Source: Gordonia insulae (GTDB taxonomy: Bacteria > Actinomycetota > Actinomycetes > Mycobacteriales > Mycobacteriaceae). Taken from it: a stretch of 64,000 nt of DNA. Shown piece after piece: positions 9,502-17,614 of the stretch; within the stretch, counting starts at the first letter, position 1, and the number at the start of each line of letters is the position of its first letter. The DNA is taken from the NCBI RefSeq assembly GCF_003855095.1, contig NZ_CP033972.1:2852001-2916000 (forward strand), in the 5' to 3' direction. Below the pieces are notes generated by a model, which worked only from the letters and a program-made list of their open reading frames with translations, was not told the DNA's origin and searched no databases. Made by a program: the position numbers and the translations under genes.

Positions 9502-10356
9502 ATGACCGCGACGATCACGACCATCGACCTCCCCTCCGGCACCATCGAGTACGCGACCTATGGGCCGGAGGACTCCGCCCATCCGCCGGTCGTCTTCGTC
9601 CACGGCGTCGCGGTCGACCATCGTCTGTGGCAACCGGTCGCCGAACTGCTGGCCGACGCCGGATACCGGTGTTATGCACCGACACTTCCCTTGGGATCGC
9701 ATCGCATCCCGTGGGGATCGCAGGCCGACCGCAGCCCGCGGGGCGCGGCGACACTCGTGCGCGAGTTCGTCGCGGAGCGCAATCTCTCCGACGCGACCCT
9801 GGTGGCCAACGACACCGGCGGCGCCGTCACCCAGTTCGCCCTCGACGCCGATCCCGACTTCGTCCGGGCGCTCGTCTTCACCAACTGCGACGCCTTCGAC
9901 CTGTTCCCGCCGCAGCCGTTCCGGTTCGTGTTCGCGCTGTTGCGTCAGCGAGCCCTGCTCAAGCCGCTGATCGAATCCATGCGCTTGCGCGTCCTGCGCC
10001 ATTCGCCGCTCGGCGTCGGTCTGCTGCTCGCCCATCCCGACCCCGACCTCACCTGGTCGGTGTTCCAGCCGCTGCGCACCGACGCGCGGATCCGTGACGA
10101 CCTCATCGCCTTCCTGCAGAAGATCGATCGCGCCGACCTCGCCGCGGTCACGCCCCGGATGTCGCGGGTGACACTCCCGGTGACGATGGTCTGGGGTTCG
10201 GACGACCGTTGCTTCACCCCCGAGCACGGGCGTCGGTTCGCCGCGGTCTTCGGCGACTCGCGCTTCATCGACGTGCCCGGCGCGCGCACCTTCGTCTCGC
10301 TGGACGAGCCGGCCGCGGTCGCCGACGCGATCGTGGCCACGTCGGCGCGGGTCTGA
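9502..10356 (+). CDS. Alpha/beta hydrolase, haloalkane-dehalogenase-like
   Basis: The 284-residue protein has the alpha/beta hydrolase fold: the oxyanion strand VVFVHGVAVDHRLW (about residues 30-45), the nucleophile elbow VANDTGGAV with aspartate where lipases have serine, and the acid strand VTMVWGSDDRCF. The aspartate nucleophile groups it with haloalkane and haloacid dehalogenases and epoxide hydrolases. At the place of the catalytic histidine the sequence is PGARTFVSLDEP, with no histidine, so hydrolysis of a covalent ester intermediate may be impaired or use another base. The substrate is unknown. It is divergent from the TetR gene at 8827, which probably controls it. Confidence 0.82.
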   Translation: MTATITTIDLPSGTIEYATYGPEDSAHPPVVFVHGVAVDHRLWQPVAELLADAGYRCYAPTLPLGSHRIPWGSQADRSPRGAATLVREFVAERNLSDATLVANDTGGAVTQFALDADPDFVRALVFTNCDAFDLFPPQPFRFVFALLRQRALLKPLIESMRLRVLRHSPLGVGLLLAHPDPDLTWSVFQPLRTDARIRDDLIAFLQKIDRADLAAVTPRMSRVTLPVTMVWGSDDRCFTPEHGRRFAAVFGDSRFIDVPGARTFVSLDEPAAVADAIVATSARV

Positions 10357-10438
10357 CCCTTCGTGGCCACAGGTGCCGCTCCCGTAACCGGGCCGTCCGG
10401 GAATCCGATCGAGAAATTCTGCGATAGGGCGTCGGATT

Positions 10439-11020
10439 GTGGGCTCGGCGACCGACGATGAAGGTGTGAGCGGCGAACAGCAGGGCCCGCCCGGCGGCGG
10501 AGCACCGGCATTGCTGGCGGTGTACGACGATGCACTACCCGCGGTGTACGGCTACCTGCTGCGCCGATGTTCGGATCGGCGGGTCGCCGAGGATCTCACC
10601 TCGGAGACCTTCCTGGCCGCGATGGACACCGTGCGCCGCGACGATGACGCCCGACCGACGACGCCCTGGCTGATCGGGGTCGCCCGGCACAAACTGGCCG
10701 ATCACTGGCGGACCATGCAGCGGACGCCCGAACCGGTGGCGGAACTCCCCGAGTCGGTCGACGACGACTGGGAGGTCCACCTCGATCGCATGGTCGCGCA
10801 CTACACGCTCGGCAGGCTGTCGCCGACACACCGCGCGGTGTTGACCCTGCGGTATGTCGACGACCTGCCGGTCGGTGACTGCGCCGCCGTCCTCGACCGC
10901 ACCATCGGCGCGACCGAGGCGCTGCTCACCCGGGCCAAGCGGGCCTTTCGTGCCGCCTATCCGGATTCCGAATCCCGGCCCGGCCAACCCCATCACACCC
11001 GGGGAGGAGGTCACGCATGA
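10439..11020 (+). CDS. ECF-type RNA polymerase sigma factor
   Basis: The 193-residue protein has sigma region 2 (about residues 25-85, YDDALPAVYGYLLRRCSD and VAEDLTSETFLAAMD) and region 4 (about 115-170, LSPTHRAVLTLRYVDDLPV and a helix-turn-helix), with no region 1 or 3, as in extracytoplasmic-function sigma factors. The GTG at 10439 gives the longest frame; an in-frame GTG at 10466 is possible because the first nine residues look non-conserved. No strong ribosome-binding site decides between them. The stop overlaps the start of the following triple-VOC gene by four bases. No classical zinc-binding anti-sigma gene is adjacent, so the VOC protein may be its partner. Confidence 0.88.
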   Translation: MGSATDDEGVSGEQQGPPGGGAPALLAVYDDALPAVYGYLLRRCSDRRVAEDLTSETFLAAMDTVRRDDDARPTTPWLIGVARHKLADHWRTMQRTPEPVAELPESVDDDWEVHLDRMVAHYTLGRLSPTHRAVLTLRYVDDLPVGDCAAVLDRTIGATEALLTRAKRAFRAAYPDSESRPGQPHHTRGGGHA

Positions 11021-12363
11021 GCGAGCACAACAGCACCGAGAATCGCGGGCGCGCAACGCCATCCGATCCGCTGGTCGTCCTGCGGGCCACCGATACCCCG
11101 GGCTGGACCGAACCCGTCGCACCCGACGCCGAATTCGCCCGCACCCTGCGGGACCGACTCGAGCGCGGGGCGACCCTCCCTCAAGGAGTTGTCATGAGCA
11201 CTGCGAGCACCCTCGACACCACCGCCGCCACCGCCGTCGGAACCGAACCGACCGTCGAACGTCCCGGCGCACTCCCCTATCTCACCGTCGCCGACGGGCG
11301 CGCCGCCATCGACTGGTACGTCGCCAACCTCGGCGCTCGCCTGCGCGGTGAACCGATCGTCATGGACGACGGCCGCATCGGGCACGCCGAACTCGAGATC
11401 GGTGGCGGTGTCATCTATCTCGCCGCGGAGTTCGAGGACATGGGGCTGCGTGCACCACGGCCCGGGCAGGTCTCGGTCAGTCTGATGCTGCCCGTCGACG
11501 ACACCGACGTGGCGGTCGCGGCCGCCGAGCGCGGCGGCGCGTCGGTGACCCGAGAACCGTACGAGGGCTATGGGAACCGGACCGGCACGATCGTCGATCC
11601 GTTCGGGCACCGATGGATGCTGACCGGGCCGTCGAAGAGCGGCGCAGCGATCGACGATCGCATCCACGCGGGCGACATCGTCTACATGTCGCTACAGACC
11701 CCCGATGCCGGACGTGCCGCCCGCTTCTACGGCGCCGTGCTCGGCTGGGACTACGATCCGGAAATCCGGCAGGTCACCAATCTCGGTCACCGCCTGGGTA
11801 TCTCAGATGCGGGTGGGTACGGGTCCGGCACGCTCTACTGCGTCTTTGCGGTCGACGACTTCGAGACCGCGCGGGACTCGATCGTCGCCGCGGGCGGGCG
11901 GGCCACCGAGGTGACCGAGGTGTCCAGCGATGGGACTCAGGTGCTCGACGCCGTCGACGACCAGGGCATCGCCTTCTCGGTGCATGTCGCCACCCGCGGT
12001 GAGACGCGTCCCGATCAGCATCCGCGCGGGGTGGGCGAGATGTCCTACCTGACGGTGCACACCGCCGACAGCTCTCGTTACCGTGCCTTCTACGGGGCGG
12101 TGCTGGGCTGGACGTTCCACGGCGGCCGCATCGACGACGGATGGGAGGTCGACGATGTCCGGCCGCAGGTCGGTATCGCCGGCGGGGCCGACGCGCCGAC
12201 GGCCGTCCCGATGTGGAATGTCGCCGACATGGATGCGGCCGTCGAGCGGGTCGTCGCGTCCGGCGGCCGGATCCTCACCGAACCCGACAGCCAGGCGTAT
12301 GGCGTGATGGCCCTGTGTGCCGACGATCAGGGCACCGAGTTCTATCTGGGCCAGCTCTTCTGA
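11017..12363 (+). CDS. Triple-VOC protein with a charged N-terminal tail, coupled to the sigma factor
   Basis: The 448-residue protein starts with a 60-residue tail containing PVAPDAEFARTLRDRLERG. Three VOC modules follow: about 68-180 (ALPYLTVADGRAAIDWYV to DPFGHRWMLTGPSK), 211-330 (IVYMSLQTPDAGRAARFYGAVLGWDYD) and 338-448 (MSYLTVHTADSSRYRAFYGAVLGWTF). Modules two and three share the ARFYGAVLGW-type start, suggesting internal duplication; the first is closer to the glyoxalase/bleomycin type. An internal ATG at 11194 (MSTASTL) could start a shorter form without the tail. The four-base overlap with the sigma gene implies joint expression. The ligand is unknown; a role as sensor or regulator of the sigma factor is inference. 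Confidence 0.82.
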   Translation: MSEHNSTENRGRATPSDPLVVLRATDTPGWTEPVAPDAEFARTLRDRLERGATLPQGVVMSTASTLDTTAATAVGTEPTVERPGALPYLTVADGRAAIDWYVANLGARLRGEPIVMDDGRIGHAELEIGGGVIYLAAEFEDMGLRAPRPGQVSVSLMLPVDDTDVAVAAAERGGASVTREPYEGYGNRTGTIVDPFGHRWMLTGPSKSGAAIDDRIHAGDIVYMSLQTPDAGRAARFYGAVLGWDYDPEIRQVTNLGHRLGISDAGGYGSGTLYCVFAVDDFETARDSIVAAGGRATEVTEVSSDGTQVLDAVDDQGIAFSVHVATRGETRPDQHPRGVGEMSYLTVHTADSSRYRAFYGAVLGWTFHGGRIDDGWEVDDVRPQVGIAGGADAPTAVPMWNVADMDAAVERVVASGGRILTEPDSQAYGVMALCADDQGTEFYLGQLF

Positions 12364-12370
12364 ATCTGCG

Positions 12371-12784
12371 CTACTGGGCCGGACCGTCGTGCGCCGCCCG
12401 GGACTGCGAGACTTCCGTGACGTGCGCCTCGACGAACTCGATCAGACCGGTCAGCCGAGCGGCGACCTCTGCCCCGAGGTCGGTGAGCGAGTACTCGACT
12501 CGGGGCGGGATCGCCTGGAGGACGGACCGGTTCACGAATCCGTCACGCTCGAGGGCCTGAAGGGTCACCGACAGCATCCGTTCGCTCACGCCGTCGACGC
12601 GGCGACGTAACGCGTTGAACCGCATATCGCTCTCCCCGAGCGCCACGAGCGCGAGCAATCCCCAGCGGCTCGTCACGTTCTGGAGGATGTCCCGCGACGC
12701 ACAGTCGCGGGCGAAGACGTCCGCGACGAAGGCCTGATCGACCTCGTCGGGGACCGGCTCGTCGGCGGATCGCGCTGTGGACAT
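12371..12784 (-). CDS. HxlR-family redox regulator, QorR-like
   Basis: This 137-residue winged-helix protein has the HxlR core (about residues 28-120) with DILQNVTSRWGLLALVALGE, RFNALRRRVDGVSERMLSVTLQ and EYSLTDLGAEV. Cys28, in ARDCASRDIL at the start of the first helix, is the only cysteine, and corresponds to the conserved redox cysteine of HxlR/DUF24 sensors. It is divergent from a QorB-type NAD(P)-dependent reductase, matching the arrangement of Corynebacterium glutamicum qorR with its quinone oxidoreductase gene, where oxidants such as diamide inactivate the repressor. Diamide or quinone sensing here is therefore a reasoned but untested inference. Confidence 0.88.
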   Translation of the reverse strand: MSTARSADEPVPDEVDQAFVADVFARDCASRDILQNVTSRWGLLALVALGESDMRFNALRRRVDGVSERMLSVTLQALERDGFVNRSVLQAIPPRVEYSLTDLGAEVAARLTGLIEFVEAHVTEVSQSRAAHDGPAQ

Positions 12785-12830
12785 GACGCCATCATACGCA
12801 AACTCTTCCGCATGTGATTACCGATGCGTT

Positions 12831-12858
12831 TGCACTATACAAGTAGTAAGTGCACTAT
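12831..12858. promoter_or_regulatory. Candidate QorR-type operator with direct and inverted repeats
   Basis: TGCACTAT occurs at 12831-12838 and again at 12851-12858, exactly 20 bases apart (two helical turns). Within this, GCACT (12832-12836) and AGTGC (12849-12853) form an inverted repeat. The site lies between the divergent regulator and reductase genes, 51 bases before the reductase start, where a repressor could block both promoters. Confidence 0.55.
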
Positions 12859-12908
12859 GGTCGGGAAGCACCGCGAGGTTCGGTGACCGACACGCAGAGG
12901 AGAGACGC

Positions 12909-13775
12909 ATGACCACATATGCAGTGACCGGAGCAACCGGCGGACTCGGCGGCGGGGCCGTCCACGCCCTCCTGGAACGCGGGGTGGCGGCGGGTGATGT
13001 CGTCGCGGTGGTCCGCGACCTCGAGAAGGCCCGCGACCTCACCGACGCCGGTGTGGTGGTTCGTGTGGCCGATTACGCCGATCAGGGTGCCCTCGAAGCC
13101 GCGTTCGCCGGTGTCGACCGTCTCCTGCTCGTCTCCGGATCCGAGGTCGGCCAACGCCTGCCGCAGCACACGAATGCCATCGACGCGGCCACCCGGGCAG
13201 GCGTCGACCTGATCGCCTACACCAGCATCCTGCGGGCGGACACGTCGCCGCTCCAACTGGCAGCCGAACATCTCGCCACCGAGAAACTCCTGGCCGACAG
13301 CGGCTTGTCGACCGTCCTGCTGCGCAACGGCTGGTACTCGGAGAACTATCTCCCGTCTGCGGCTGCGGCGATCGAGGGTGGCGTGTTCTACGGGAGCGCG
13401 CAGCACGGCGAGATCGCGCCGGCGTCACGGGCGGACTACGCCGAGGCGGCCGCCGCCGCCCTGATCTCTGCCCAGGCCGGACAGATCTTCGAACTCGCCG
13501 GCACACAACATCTCTCGTACGACGACATCGCAGCAACCTTCGCCGAGGTGAGCGGCAGGCCCGTGCGCTACCAGGACCTGCCGGAGTCCGACTACGCGGC
13601 CGCCCTCGTCGAGACCGGTATCCCGGCACCGTTCGCCGGCATCCTGGCGAACTCCGACGCCGGGGTGGCGGTCGGCGCCCTGGACTCCGACTCCACCGAC
13701 CTGGTGGATCTCCTCGGACGCCCGGCGATCGGCTTCCCGGATGTGGTGCGGCGCGGGCTCGTCGCCACCTCCTGA
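12909..13775 (+). CDS. NAD(P)-dependent quinone oxidoreductase-like protein, QorB/YtfG type
   Basis: The 288-residue Rossmann protein starts MTTYAVTGATGGLGGGAV, the NmrA-like TGATGxxG dinucleotide motif, preceded by the ribosome site AGAGGAGAG; an in-frame extension upstream overlaps the regulator's promoter and is unlikely. The segments DRLLLVSGSEVGQR, AYTSILRADTSPL and LRNGWYSENY are typical of the QOR2 (YtfG) group, which reduces quinones with NADPH and lacks the Tyr-Lys pair of classical SDRs. Divergence from a QorR-like regulator supports this assignment. It would act in the cytosol against quinone or electrophile stress. A plain NmrA-like sensor is the alternative. Confidence 0.85.
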   Translation: MTTYAVTGATGGLGGGAVHALLERGVAAGDVVAVVRDLEKARDLTDAGVVVRVADYADQGALEAAFAGVDRLLLVSGSEVGQRLPQHTNAIDAATRAGVDLIAYTSILRADTSPLQLAAEHLATEKLLADSGLSTVLLRNGWYSENYLPSAAAAIEGGVFYGSAQHGEIAPASRADYAEAAAAALISAQAGQIFELAGTQHLSYDDIAATFAEVSGRPVRYQDLPESDYAAALVETGIPAPFAGILANSDAGVAVGALDSDSTDLVDLLGRPAIGFPDVVRRGLVATS

Positions 13776-13799
13776 GCCGGGGCGCCGCGTTCCGCGGGA

Positions 13800-14279
13800 T
13801 CAATCGCGCGTCTGTAGCAATCCGACGATCAGGACGACGAATCCCGCGGTCGACACGCCCGCCCGCACGATGTTCCACTGCACCCACGGTCGGACGAAAT
13901 CCGCCCAGACCGTGGGTGCGTCGGTGGCGGAGACCGTGCCCGCGGCGTCGAGACGATTGTTCAACGGCACGTTCACGCCCATCGTGATCAGCACCGGGAC
14001 GATGACGAGGACGGCAGCGGCGACGAGCCACCAGCGCAACGGGTCTCCCCACCAGAGCACTGCTCCGAGGACACCGAAGACGATGGCGCCCACAAAGATC
14101 AACGCGAACAGCGGATTGACGATCGCCACGTTGATGCGCTGCATCGAGACGATGGCTGATTGCGCCCCGGCACGCTGCAGGCCGGGCATCACCGAGTAGG
14201 CGAACGCCGCGTACAAACCGGCGGTCAGCCCCATCGTGGTCATCGCGAGGACGAGGACGGTGTCGCGAAGCTGGCTCAT
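13800..14279 (-). CDS. DUF1772 (anthrone-oxygenase-like) membrane protein
   Basis: The 159-residue protein has four hydrophobic segments (about residues 8-30, 55-75, 83-103 and 138-156). It contains the DUF1772 pattern GLYAAFAYSVMPGLQR in the first helix, MQRINVAIVNPLFALIFVG and VPLNNRLDA in the loop after helix three, then FVRPWVQWNIVRAG. Fungal relatives include anthrone oxygenases; bacterial members are mostly uncharacterised. Its ATG overlaps the stop of the upstream NmrA-like gene (ATGA), so the two are cotranslated. Small DUF1772 proteins are often paired with such NAD-binding proteins under stress-type regulators; a function is not established. Confidence 0.85.
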   Translation of the reverse strand: MSQLRDTVLVLAMTTMGLTAGLYAAFAYSVMPGLQRAGAQSAIVSMQRINVAIVNPLFALIFVGAIVFGVLGAVLWWGDPLRWWLVAAAVLVIVPVLITMGVNVPLNNRLDAAGTVSATDAPTVWADFVRPWVQWNIVRAGVSTAGFVVLIVGLLQTRD

Positions 14280-15181
14280 CGCGACACCTCGGTCTGCCGA
14301 GCAGACCTCGCCCAGTGCAGTGCGACGTCGACGATGTCGCGCGGCGCCCGGCCGAGCACGCGCTCGACGCCGTCGGAGACATGCGCATTGCGACCGTCGA
14401 ACAGTGTGCCGAACAGGGAGAGCAGGAGATCGACCTCAGGTGCGGGAACATCGAACTGCTGCAACATGTCTCGATAAGCAGCCGGCGACACCTCGGCAAA
14501 CTCGACAGTCGTTCCACGAGCACGGCCGAACACGTCGGCGGCCTCGGCGAACGTGAGCAGCCGGGGACCGGTGAGATCGTGGGTACGGCCGGCATGCGGG
14601 TTCGCACCGTCGGCCGTGACGTCGAGCAGTGCCGCGACCGCGACCTCGGCGATGTCGTCGGCATCGATGAAGGGTTCACCGACCGCCCCGACCGGCAACG
14701 TCAGCGAGCCCGCGGCGATCTCCGGCGCGAAGCCGCCCTCGGTGAAGTTCTGGTCGAACCACGCGCAGGACAGCACGGTCGATTCCGTACCGGCCGCGTG
14801 GACCAGTCGGGCCGCCGCATCGGCTTCGGTTTCACCGCGCCCGGCCAGCAGGACCAGCCGGGCGACCCCGGCGTCGTCGGCGAGGCGGACGAACTCGGCG
14901 ATGTCGTCGGTCGCGCCGGGCACGATGAGATCGGGCTGGTAGGTGAGGTAGACGGACCACGCGCCATGCAGCGCGCGCGCCCACGTGGAGCGGTCGGTCC
15001 AGTCGAAGACGGTGTCGCTCGATCGACTGGCGCGGCGGACGCCGTGGCCGCGCGATTCGAGAAGGTCGGCGACCCGCGATCCGGTCTTTCCGGTCGCGCC
15101 GACGACGAGCACGGGGCCCGGTGCTGCGGGCGTCGCAGAGTGGGTGGCGGAGTGAATGGTGGCGGGAGGTGGCTGTGTCAT
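14276..15181 (-). CDS. NmrA-like NAD(P)-binding protein
   Basis: The 301-residue protein begins at MTQPPPATIH; a second in-frame ATG lies upstream at 15217 and cannot be excluded. The Rossmann motif VLVVGATGKTGSRVADLL occurs near residue 25, followed by VYLTYQPDLIVPG and LVLLAGRGETEADAAARLV. The tyrosine-lysine pair of active SDRs is not obvious, as in NmrA-like sensors and atypical reductases. It is coupled to the downstream DUF1772 membrane gene and divergent from an AraC regulator at 15272. The inverted repeat GATCGT-TGAG-ACGATC at 15199-15214 lies in front of it. Confidence 0.85.
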   Translation of the reverse strand: MTQPPPATIHSATHSATPAAPGPVLVVGATGKTGSRVADLLESRGHGVRRASRSSDTVFDWTDRSTWARALHGAWSVYLTYQPDLIVPGATDDIAEFVRLADDAGVARLVLLAGRGETEADAAARLVHAAGTESTVLSCAWFDQNFTEGGFAPEIAAGSLTLPVGAVGEPFIDADDIAEVAVAALLDVTADGANPHAGRTHDLTGPRLLTFAEAADVFGRARGTTVEFAEVSPAAYRDMLQQFDVPAPEVDLLLSLFGTLFDGRNAHVSDGVERVLGRAPRDIVDVALHWARSARQTEVSR

Positions 15182-15198
15182 GGTCTCAGTCCACCGCG

Positions 15199-15214
15199 GA
15201 TCGTTGAGACGATC
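15199..15214. promoter_or_regulatory. Inverted repeat before the divergent NmrA/AraC genes
   Basis: GATCGT and ACGATC form perfect six-base arms around TGAG. The element is in the 90-base interval between the NmrA-like gene and the divergent AraC-type regulator and may be a regulator site. AraC proteins often bind direct repeats instead, so the assignment is tentative. Confidence 0.35.
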
Positions 15215-15271
15215 CATAGCCGATCGGCTCAATTACATACGCAAACGTCTCGGTCGACGTAGGGTCGAGAG

Positions 15272-16252
15272 GTGGACGCTCTCGGTAGCCTGCTGAACGG
15301 CCCCCGCGCCCAATCGCCGATGTTGTTACGGATGGTGATGCGGTCGCCGTGGTCGGTGCGCATCGAGGACACGGCACCCCTGACCGTCGTCGCGGTGACC
15401 CGGGGATCGGCCGTGCTCACCTACGACGACGGCCACCGATATCGTGTGGCCCCCGGCGACGTCGCGCTGATCCGCGGCACACACCCGTACACGATCGCCG
15501 ACGACCCGACACATGAGTGGGTCGCCCGGATCGACGCGAACGGCGACTGTTTCGACCCGACCGGCGTGCACAGCGTCGCCGACGACATGTGTTTCGGTGT
15601 CCGGTCGTGGGGGAACTGCGCCGACGACGACGCCGACTCGATCATGCTCATCGGCACCTACCCCACCGGCGAGGTCAGCCAGCGTCTGCTCGATGCGCTC
15701 GACCGGATCACCCTGGTACCCATGCACGATCACCCCTTGGTGTCGCTGATGGAGGACGAGATCGTGCGCGATTCGCCGGCCCAGGAGGCCGTACTGAACC
15801 GGCTTCTCGACCTGTTGCTGATCACCGGCCTGCGTCAGTCGATGGATGCGGGTGACGCCCGCGCCGCGCAGTGGTATCGGGCGCATTCCGATCCGCTGGT
15901 GGGACAAGTACTTCGGCTGATGCACAACGGGATAGAGCGGCCGTGGACCGTAGCATCCCTGGCCGCCGCGGCAGGTGTCTCCCGCGCGGTGATGGCGCGT
16001 CGGTTCACCGACCTCGTCGGCGAACCACCGATGACGTACCTGACGAACTGGCGGTTGTCGGTGGCGGCCGACCTCCTGGCCGACCGGAGTCGCTCGCTGC
16101 GTTCCATCGCGCACCAGGTCGGCTACGGCAGCCCGTTCGCGTTCAGTACCGCGTTCAAACGCCATCGCGGGATGAGCCCGGCCGCGTTCCGCACGCAGTC
16201 GGCCACCGGCGACGGTGCGCGCGCGGCGGCCCCGGCCAGCATGATTCACTGA
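15272..16252 (+). CDS. AraC-family regulator with cupin sensor domain
   Basis: The 326-residue protein starts at a GTG (MDALGSLLNG). Residues about 15-190 form a cupin-like effector domain (AraC-binding cupin 6 type) with SPWSVRIEDTAPLTVVAVTRG and GHRYRVAPGDVALIRG. Residues about 205-310 hold the double helix-turn-helix: WTVASLAAAAGVSRAVMARRF, with GEPPMTYLTNWRLSVAADLL, and SIAHQVGYGSPFAFSTAFKR followed by GMSPAAFR. It is divergent from the NmrA/DUF1772 pair, its most likely target. The stop overlaps the next gene's ATG by one base. Confidence 0.92.
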   Translation: MDALGSLLNGPRAQSPMLLRMVMRSPWSVRIEDTAPLTVVAVTRGSAVLTYDDGHRYRVAPGDVALIRGTHPYTIADDPTHEWVARIDANGDCFDPTGVHSVADDMCFGVRSWGNCADDDADSIMLIGTYPTGEVSQRLLDALDRITLVPMHDHPLVSLMEDEIVRDSPAQEAVLNRLLDLLLITGLRQSMDAGDARAAQWYRAHSDPLVGQVLRLMHNGIERPWTVASLAAAAGVSRAVMARRFTDLVGEPPMTYLTNWRLSVAADLLADRSRSLRSIAHQVGYGSPFAFSTAFKRHRGMSPAAFRTQSATGDGARAAAPASMIH

Positions 16253-17571
16253 TGGCCATGTCCGCCCGTTCCTCGCTTGCCGGCTTCGTGCGGCGTCTCC
16301 CCTTCGGCATCGGCACGGTGACCATGCTGCTCATCGCCGCGATGGTCGCGACGGTCGGCGTGGTCCTGGCGATCGGGTCCCCGACGGACTCTGCGCCCGA
16401 GTACACCGACGGCCGGTTGCGTGGCTACGTGCATGAGCCCGAAGTCGCGTGGAGCCAATCCAGCGACACACTGCCCGGCTACGGCGAGGCCGGCGGGATC
16501 GAGATCGCCGACACGTGGCGGGATCGGTGGCTGCTCAGCTATCCATCGGGCCTGGGCCGTGCATACCTGCTCGTGGCCGAGTCGTCGGGTAAACCGCTGT
16601 GGGACAAGCCGGTCGTCGCGGGTCTCGGGGGTTGCGCGATCAACGACACCGGACAGGTCGGCTGCGCCGTCAAGCTCGGTGGCGCACCCGACGGGTTCTA
16701 TCTGGTGGACGCCGACGGGGTGACGGCGTCGCGCACCGACCTCGACGACACCAAACAAGTGGTCGGGGTGGGTTCGGACTATCTGCGCATCGACCAGGCG
16801 GGCTATCGGGTCACGCTCCGCACACCCACCGGCGTCGAGCTCTGGTCACGGACCTTCGCCACCGCCGCGCAGGCCCGGATCCGCAACAACGGCATCCTGA
16901 CGGTGAGCACCGCCGACGGCACCCGGTTCGTGCTCGACCCGGAGACCGGCAAGGACCGGCTGTCGTGCACGCAGTGCACGATCACCGCATTCGACAGCGG
17001 CATCACCGTGCAGTACGACGAGTTCGAGGCCGAGAGGGTCGTCAGCTATGCCGTCGACGACGGGGCGCTGCGCACCCCGCCGGTCACCGTCTCGGCCGGA
17101 CTGCGAGTGCTCGCCGGGCCCGCGGTGCTACCGGTCCTGACCGGCACCGGGGACAGTCAGGTGCAGGTCACCCAGGGCCGCTACGAGATCCGCGATCCGG
17201 CGCGCGCGGAAGCGCTCTGGCAGATCACCGATCCGGAGCTGTCGAAGGCCAACACCAGACCGTGCGGCACCCAGGTCGCCTTCGCCCTGAAGGATCGCTC
17301 CCGCCTCTTCTACGACCTCGCGGACGGCACGCGCGTGGGCCGCATGGAGCCACCCGCCTACGACGATCCGGGCAGCAACATCGATCAACTGTCGTGCGTG
17401 GGATCGTCGGGTACGACACTGGTGTTCGCCGACGCCAATCAGGTGACCGCCGTGGACGCCGTCCGGGGAGACGTGGCCTGGACCCGTCAGATCATCGGCA
17501 ACGCCTCGGCACTCGACGGCTACATCATCCTGCGCGAGGGCGCGTCGATCACGGTGCTGCGCCCCAACTGA
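16252..17571 (+). CDS. Membrane-anchored PQQ-like beta-propeller protein of unknown function
   Basis: The 439-residue protein starts at the ATG sharing one base with the AraC stop. A cytoplasmic basic stretch (SSLAGFVRRLPFG) precedes a single hydrophobic segment (about residues 20-43, TVTMLLIAAMVATVGVVLAIG); the rest is predicted outside the membrane. It has repeated strand patterns such as LLVAESSGKPLWDKPV, GVELWSRTF, RFVLDPETGKDRL and VTAVDAVRGDVAWTRQI, which resemble PQQ/WD-type propeller blades. Cysteine pairs (GGCAINDTGQVGCAV, CTQC) may form disulfides. Actinobacterial proteins of this form are usually called outer-membrane-associated PQQ-binding-like; no ligand is known to me. Coupling to the AraC regulator may simply be polarity. 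Confidence 0.75.
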   Translation: MAMSARSSLAGFVRRLPFGIGTVTMLLIAAMVATVGVVLAIGSPTDSAPEYTDGRLRGYVHEPEVAWSQSSDTLPGYGEAGGIEIADTWRDRWLLSYPSGLGRAYLLVAESSGKPLWDKPVVAGLGGCAINDTGQVGCAVKLGGAPDGFYLVDADGVTASRTDLDDTKQVVGVGSDYLRIDQAGYRVTLRTPTGVELWSRTFATAAQARIRNNGILTVSTADGTRFVLDPETGKDRLSCTQCTITAFDSGITVQYDEFEAERVVSYAVDDGALRTPPVTVSAGLRVLAGPAVLPVLTGTGDSQVQVTQGRYEIRDPARAEALWQITDPELSKANTRPCGTQVAFALKDRSRLFYDLADGTRVGRMEPPAYDDPGSNIDQLSCVGSSGTTLVFADANQVTAVDAVRGDVAWTRQIIGNASALDGYIILREGASITVLRPN

Positions 17572-17614
17572 CCGGCCGCCGACGTCACCGCGGTTCGCGG
17601 TTGCCGTCTGCGGA

